Made by a program: the position numbers and the translations under genes. From NCBI GenBank assembly GCA_020216745.1, contig JAIWNQ010000114.1, forward strand, positions 1 through 10,000: DNA of 10,000 bases. Reading direction: 5' to 3'. The notes beneath the pieces were generated by a model. The model did no database searches. It was not told the DNA's origin and worked only from the letters and a program-made list of their open reading frames with translations. Below, piece after piece: positions 7,086-10,000 of this stretch. The stretch's first letter is position 1. Each line of letters opens with the position of its first letter. This stretch comes from Candidatus Hydrogenedens sp. Its GTDB lineage: Bacteria > Hydrogenedentota > Hydrogenedentia > Hydrogenedentales > Hydrogenedentaceae.

Positions 7086-7676
7086 TCATTTAGTTTGTGA
7101 TTTTTCGTAGTTTTCTTCTATAAATTTCCAATTCATTAAGTTATTCAAAACTTGTTGCACATATTTTGGTCTATCATTTCTGAAATCGATATAGTAAGCA
7201 TGTTCCCAAACGTCGATTGTAAAGAGTGCTGTTTGATTATGTTTCATTGGTAGGTCGGCATTGCTTGTTTGTAAAATTTTTAATGTGCCAGAATCATTTA
7301 CAAGCCATGCCCAACCAGAACCAAAAAGCGTAATTGCTGATTGCTGAAGTTTTTCAATCATTTTATCTAACGATTCAAAGTCTTTTTCTATTACTTTTAA
7401 TAATGCTTTACTCGGTTCAGTTTTTTGTGGATTTAAACAATTCCAATAGAAAGTATGATTCCAAACCTGAGCAGAATTATTGAACACAGCACCTTCAGAG
7501 GACATAATTATTTCCTCCAATGTCTTCTCTTCAAGAGGTGTGTTCTCAATAAGTTTGTTTAGATTATTTACATAAGCTTGATGATGCTTCCCATAATGGT
7601 AGTTGATTGTTTCTAAACTAATGTACGGCCGTAATGCTGATGGTTCAAATGGTAAATTTGGTAATGTAAATGGCAT
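7086..7676 (-). CDS. sodB: Superoxide dismutase, iron type
   Basis: This cytoplasmic enzyme dismutates superoxide to oxygen and hydrogen peroxide. It is 196 residues long, near the 193 of E. coli SodB, and can be aligned to it by eye along its whole length. The four metal ligands are present: H27 (NYHYGKHHQAY), H74 (VWNHTFYWN), D155 and H159 (DVWEHAYY). Q70 in NNSAQVWNHTF is the outer-sphere glutamine placed as in iron enzymes; manganese enzymes usually carry it near GSGW instead. FGSGWAWLV (118-126) is intact. There is no signal peptide. AGGAG (7684-7688) sits 7 nt before the ATG. It is the first gene of the minus-strand cluster and has a recognisable promoter upstream, while 65 nt separate it from the Crp/Fnr gene. 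Its presence indicates at least intermittent oxygen exposure. Confidence 0.97.
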   Translation of the reverse strand: MPFTLPNLPFEPSALRPYISLETINYHYGKHHQAYVNNLNKLIENTPLEEKTLEEIIMSSEGAVFNNSAQVWNHTFYWNCLNPQKTEPSKALLKVIEKDFESLDKMIEKLQQSAITLFGSGWAWLVNDSGTLKILQTSNADLPMKHNQTALFTIDVWEHAYYIDFRNDRPKYVQQVLNNLMNWKFIEENYEKSQTK

Positions 7677-7701
7677 ATTATTTCTCCTACATTTGTTGTT
7701 T

Positions 7702-7730
7702 ATTATAATTTTATCTATGAATATTGTATA
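7702..7730 (-). promoter_or_regulatory. Candidate sigma70-type promoter for sodB
   Basis: Read on the minus strand, a perfect TATAAT (7702-7707) is preceded, after a 17-nt spacer, by TATACA (7725-7730), which matches the -35 consensus at four of six positions. Transcription would begin about 20 nt before the sodB ATG, leaving room for the AGGAG site. The AT-richness of the region makes chance matches easy. Confidence 0.5.
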
Positions 7731-7747
7731 ATTAATAGTATTGTAAA

Positions 7748-7775
7748 TTGAAATTGATATTTTTTATATTATAAT
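7748..7775 (+). promoter_or_regulatory. Candidate sigma70-type promoter for the pilC-like gene
   Basis: TTGAAA (7748-7753) and a perfect TATAAT (7770-7775) are separated by 16 nt, giving five-of-six and six-of-six matches to consensus. The start would lie about 25 nt before the ATG at 7809. With the sodB promoter it forms a compact divergent promoter region of 132 nt between the two genes. Confidence 0.6.
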
Positions 7776-7796
7776 AGATATAAATTAAAAATTGAT

Positions 7797-7802
7797 GAGG
7801 AG
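7797..7802 (+). promoter_or_regulatory. Ribosome binding site of the pilC-like gene
   Basis: GAGGAG lies 6 nt before the ATG at 7809 and fixes that start. It is the strongest Shine-Dalgarno on the plus strand of the window. Confidence 0.75.
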
Positions 7803-7808
7803 AAATAT

Positions 7809-9032
7809 ATGCCAGTTTATAGTTATACAGCAAGAGATAGCAAAGGTGCGAAACAAAGAGGGACAATAACAGCACCTAATAAACAACAAGCAATACAACA
7901 ATTACAACTAAAAGGTTTAACTTTTGATAAATTAGTGGAAGAAGAAAAAAAAGTATTTGGCTTTTCATTAGGTAGTGCAACAACAAGAAAAGTTAAGACA
8001 GCTGACCTTTTAGTTTTTACTCGACAGTTATCTACTATTGTAAATGCAGGATTACCCTTGCTTCAAGGGCTTGATATTTTAGCTGACCAAACAGAAGACC
8101 CTAATTTTGCATCTATTATTGATGCTATTGCACAGGAAGTAGAATCAGGCGAGACCTTTTCGAATGCGTTGAGAAAATATCCTAAAGCTTTTCCTGATTT
8201 ATATGTAAGTATGGTGCGAGCAGGTGAGGCAGGAGGTGATTTAGATGGTGTTCTGATGCAGTTGGCTGATTACTTAGAAGCATCGGAAGAGTTAAGGAGA
8301 AGAATCCGTTCTGCAATGACATATCCAGTTGTTGCATTCAGTATGATTATCCTTATTGCTTCAGGTCTAATCATTTTTGTGGTTCCTCGGTTTGCAGAAA
8401 TTTTTGGTAGTTTTGGTAAGAAACTACCTGCACCTACACAATTCTTAATAAATCTAAGTAATGTTTTAAGAACTGTATATGCATGGCTAATTATTTTCGG
8501 CTCTATAATTGGTATTGTTATGTTTCTCCGCATTTACGGTTCAACAGAGATTGGGAGATACAATCTTGACCAAATCAAACTAAGATTACCTATCTTTGGT
8601 GACCTAATAAGGAAAGTTTCTATTAGTCGATTTACAAAGACATTAAGTACTTTAATTAAAAGTGGAGTTCCAATCCTACAAGCCCTTGAAATTGTTGAAA
8701 GGACATCAGGTAATGAAGTATTTGCCCGTGCTGTCCGCCAATCGTCTGATAGTGTCAGAAATGGAGAAGCATTGTCAGAACCTTTAGGTCGTTCAGGGGT
8801 GTTTCCACCTATGGTAACACGAATGATAGCTGTCGGTGAAAAAACAGGTGAATTAGAGGCGATGTTAATGAAAATCTCAGATTTTTATGATTCGGAAGTA
8901 AAAGCAAAAGTGGATGGTTTAACAAGTTTAATAGAACCTATGCTAATAGGAATTATGGGTATTGTTGTTGGATCAATAATCGTGGCTTTATTTATGCCGA
9001 TTCTTCAACTTTCATCTTTGGTTCAACAGTAA
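7809..9032 (+). CDS. pilC: Type IV pilus/type II secretion inner-membrane platform protein (PilC/GspF family)
   Basis: This 407-residue polytopic protein is the inner-membrane platform on which the cytoplasmic ATPase acts to assemble pilins or pseudopilins. The N-terminus YSYTARDSKGAKQRGTI is the usual small beta-element that begins the family. Two repeated T2SF domains follow at about 67-190 and 273-396, each with the family pattern: FTRQLSTIVNAGLPLLQGL against FTKTLSTLIKSGVPILQAL, and VRAGEAGGDLDGVL against AVGEKTGELEAML. Transmembrane segments lie at about 172-193, 222-241 and 374-400. Length is normal and nothing is missing. No pilB, pilT or pilin gene lies beside it, so PilC and GspF cannot be told apart by context; the symbol is a best guess. 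It diverges from sodB and has its own promoter. Only about 50 nt separate its stop from rnpB. Confidence 0.93.
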   Translation: MPVYSYTARDSKGAKQRGTITAPNKQQAIQQLQLKGLTFDKLVEEEKKVFGFSLGSATTRKVKTADLLVFTRQLSTIVNAGLPLLQGLDILADQTEDPNFASIIDAIAQEVESGETFSNALRKYPKAFPDLYVSMVRAGEAGGDLDGVLMQLADYLEASEELRRRIRSAMTYPVVAFSMIILIASGLIIFVVPRFAEIFGSFGKKLPAPTQFLINLSNVLRTVYAWLIIFGSIIGIVMFLRIYGSTEIGRYNLDQIKLRLPIFGDLIRKVSISRFTKTLSTLIKSGVPILQALEIVERTSGNEVFARAVRQSSDSVRNGEALSEPLGRSGVFPPMVTRMIAVGEKTGELEAMLMKISDFYDSEVKAKVDGLTSLIEPMLIGIMGIVVGSIIVALFMPILQLSSLVQQ

Positions 9033-9084
9033 GTATAAAAATAGTTTTTATTCGTTTTAATTTTTAGATAACAGTTTAATATTT

Positions 9085-9463
9085 CTGAGAGTAATCCGGG
9101 TGGTCGCGGCAGGTATATTCTGTCGAGGAAAGTCCGGACTCCATAGGGCACGGTGCTTCGTAACACGAAGGCGGGGTGACCCGACGGAAAGTGGCACAGA
9201 AAATACACAGCCTAAGTAGTTATCGTAAAGATAATTACTGGTAAAGGTGAAAAGGTGCGGTAAGAGCGCACCAGCGTCATGGTGACATGGCGGCTTGCTA
9301 AACCCCACCGGGAGCAATTCCAAATAGGGGAACAATAGCGTGTGCCCGCGCTGTTCCCGGGTAGGAAGCTTGAGATATAGGGTGACCTATATCCCAGAGG
9401 AATGGCCACCTCAAAGGTTGAATAAACCTTTAGACAGAATCCGGCTTATAGGATTACTCTCAG
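9085..9463 (+). ncRNA. rnpB: RNase P RNA, bacterial type A
   Basis: This is the catalytic RNA of ribonuclease P, which removes 5' leaders from tRNA precursors. It is about 379 nt long, close to the 377 of E. coli. The conserved blocks occur in order: GAGGAAAGTCCGGACTCC (9125-9142) forming the 5' half of P4; GCGGTAAGAGCGCACC (9257-9272); CTAAACCCCACCGGGAGCAA (9298-9317); CAAATAGGGG (9321-9330); CCCGGGTAGG (9356-9365), which includes the GGT that pairs with tRNA CCA ends; and ACAGAATCCGGCTTAT (9434-9449), the 3' half of P4. GATATAGGGTGACCTATATC (9373-9392) is a hairpin, probably in the P16/P17 region. The termini close in helix P1, which is a perfect 17-bp pairing if extended outside the mature ends. 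Exact mature ends are inferred from P1. Confidence 0.97.
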
Positions 9464-9477
9464 AAATTTTTATTTTT
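9451..9477 (+). terminator. Intrinsic terminator formed by the rnpB P1 helix and a T-rich tract
   Basis: The sequence 9451-9467 is the exact reverse complement of 9081-9097, making the long-range P1 helix of the RNase P RNA. It is followed at once by TTTTTATTTTT (9467-9477). Because the partner strand lies about 370 nt upstream, this is not a classical local hairpin, but it can play the same part once the RNA has folded. No separate hairpin terminator follows. Confidence 0.45.
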
Positions 9478-9573
9478 AAAATTAGATTTTTAATAAACTT
9501 TTTATGTATTATTCCAATAAAATGTCTTTTGATTTAAAATTAAATTAAACTAAACTCTATAAGGGATTTTTTT
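9478..9573 (+). promoter_or_regulatory. AT-rich leader of the trpB-like gene with weak promoter candidates
   Basis: The 96 nt between the rnpB T-tract and the trpB-like ATG hold TATTAT (9507-9512) as a possible -10 without a convincing -35. A second weak pair is TTGATT (9529-9534) with TAAACT (9551-9556). AAGGGA (9561-9566) is the ribosome site, 7 nt before the ATG. There are no tandem Trp codons or competing hairpins to suggest an attenuator. Confidence 0.3.
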
Positions 9574-10000
9574 ATGGACAGTTACTACTATAACATTCTA
9601 TTAGACCCTGTTAAACTTCCTGATGCTTGGTATAATATAAATCCAGATATGCCTTCTCCTCTTCCACCTCCCCTTCATCCAGCAACTCATCAACCTATTA
9701 ACCCAAGCGATTTAGAAGCCATTTTTCCTAAAATGCTTATTGAACAGGAGGTATCAAGTGAACAATTTATTTCGATCCCTGGTGAAATTATGGATATTTA
9801 TCGTTTATGGAGGCCTACACCTCTTCGCCGAGCATATCGTTTAGAAAAGGCATTAGGCACCCCTGCTAAGATTTTTTACAAAAATGAAAGTGTAAGTCCA
9901 TCGGGTAGTCATAAGTTGAACACAGCAGTTGCACAAGCATATTACAACAAAAAGGAAGGTATTTCAGGTCTTACCACAGAAACAGGTGCAGGGCAATGGG
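9574..10000 (+). CDS. trpB: Tryptophan synthase beta chain, TrpB2 type (3'-truncated by window)
   Basis: This PLP enzyme joins indole and serine to make tryptophan. The 142 visible residues match the N-terminal part of the TrpB2 subfamily, which carries an N-terminal extension not found in ordinary TrpB. Visible markers are a proline-rich stretch ([14 protein letters not shown], 29-42), [20 protein letters not shown] (78-97), [17 protein letters not shown] (102-118) with the PLP-binding K114 (codon 9913-9915), [10 protein letters not shown] and TTETGAGQW. The start is the ATG after AAGGGA. TrpB2 enzymes often act without TrpA or salvage free indole. No trpA is visible, because the window ends here. 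The gene follows rnpB, an arrangement with no obvious functional meaning. Confidence 0.93.
   Translation, partial: MDSYYYNILLDPVKLPDAWYNINPDMPSPLPPPLHPATHQPINPSDLEAIFPKMLIEQEVSSEQFISIPGEIMDIYRLWRPTPLRRAYRLEKALGTPAKIFYKNESVSPSGSHKLNTAVAQAYYNKKEGISGLTTETGAGQW

Noticed and set aside
9033..9081. Promoter of rnpB (TTTAAT at 9075-9080)
   Set aside because: The -10-like hexamer is plausibly placed, but no acceptable -35 lies 16-18 nt upstream; such hexamers are common in this AT-rich DNA.
9023..9537. Several short open frames across the RNase P RNA region on both strands
   Set aside because: They overlap the strongly conserved rnpB sequence, have no ribosome sites and show no protein-family likeness.
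9478..9573. Trp attenuator, T-box or riboswitch before the trpB-like gene
   Set aside because: The leader is only about 96 nt, AT-rich, lacks tandem Trp codons, a T-box motif or paired hairpins.
1..10000. CRISPR array, insertion sequence, phage attachment site, tRNA or rRNA
   Set aside because: No regularly spaced direct repeats, terminal inverted repeats, transposase or integrase frames, cloverleaf or rRNA sequence was seen.

Overview
This is an AT-rich bacterial window with tightly packed genes. The RNase P RNA has bacterial type-A architecture, which argues against a typical Bacillus-type Firmicute. A Tat-exported phosphodiesterase and a TIM-barrel-like protein of a kind I associate with Planctomycetes, Verrucomicrobia and related candidate phyla suggest a low-GC, uncultured, PVC-like or Hydrogenedentota-like lineage. 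A PilC/GspF protein and extracytoplasmic proteins fit a diderm. The phylum is inference; nothing in the window settles it.

Layout. Positions 1-767 (+) hold the 3' part of a conserved gene of unknown function. It converges on a long minus-strand cluster that reads from 7676 down to 817: Fe superoxide dismutase (sodB), a Crp/Fnr-family regulator, ADP-glucose pyrophosphorylase (glgC), an exported or anchored TPR protein, a rhomboid protease, a small membrane-anchored J-domain protein, and a twin-arginine-signal alkaline-phosphatase-superfamily enzyme. Gaps inside the cluster are 14-65 nt and no internal terminator is visible, so much of it may be one transcript. On the plus strand, diverging from sodB across a 132-nt promoter region, come a pilC/gspF-type inner-membrane protein (7809-9032), the RNase P RNA gene rnpB (about 9085-9463), and the 5' part of a TrpB2-type tryptophan synthase beta gene (9574 to the edge).

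How the genes may work together. sodB and the Crp/Fnr regulator suggest a redox or energy-state response beside glycogen synthesis (glgC). The last four genes of the cluster all concern the envelope. The most unusual item is the 115-residue protein at 2807-3154: its N-terminus resembles a TatA/TatB transmembrane-hinge-amphipathic unit and its C-terminus is a J-domain with an intact HPD motif. It lies between a catalytically intact rhomboid protease and a Tat-exported enzyme, which makes a link to Tat export or membrane quality control a testable idea. The RNase P RNA has an unusually long perfect P1 helix followed by a T-run, so its closing helix can double as the terminator. I see no CRISPR array, insertion sequence, tRNA, rRNA or attachment site.
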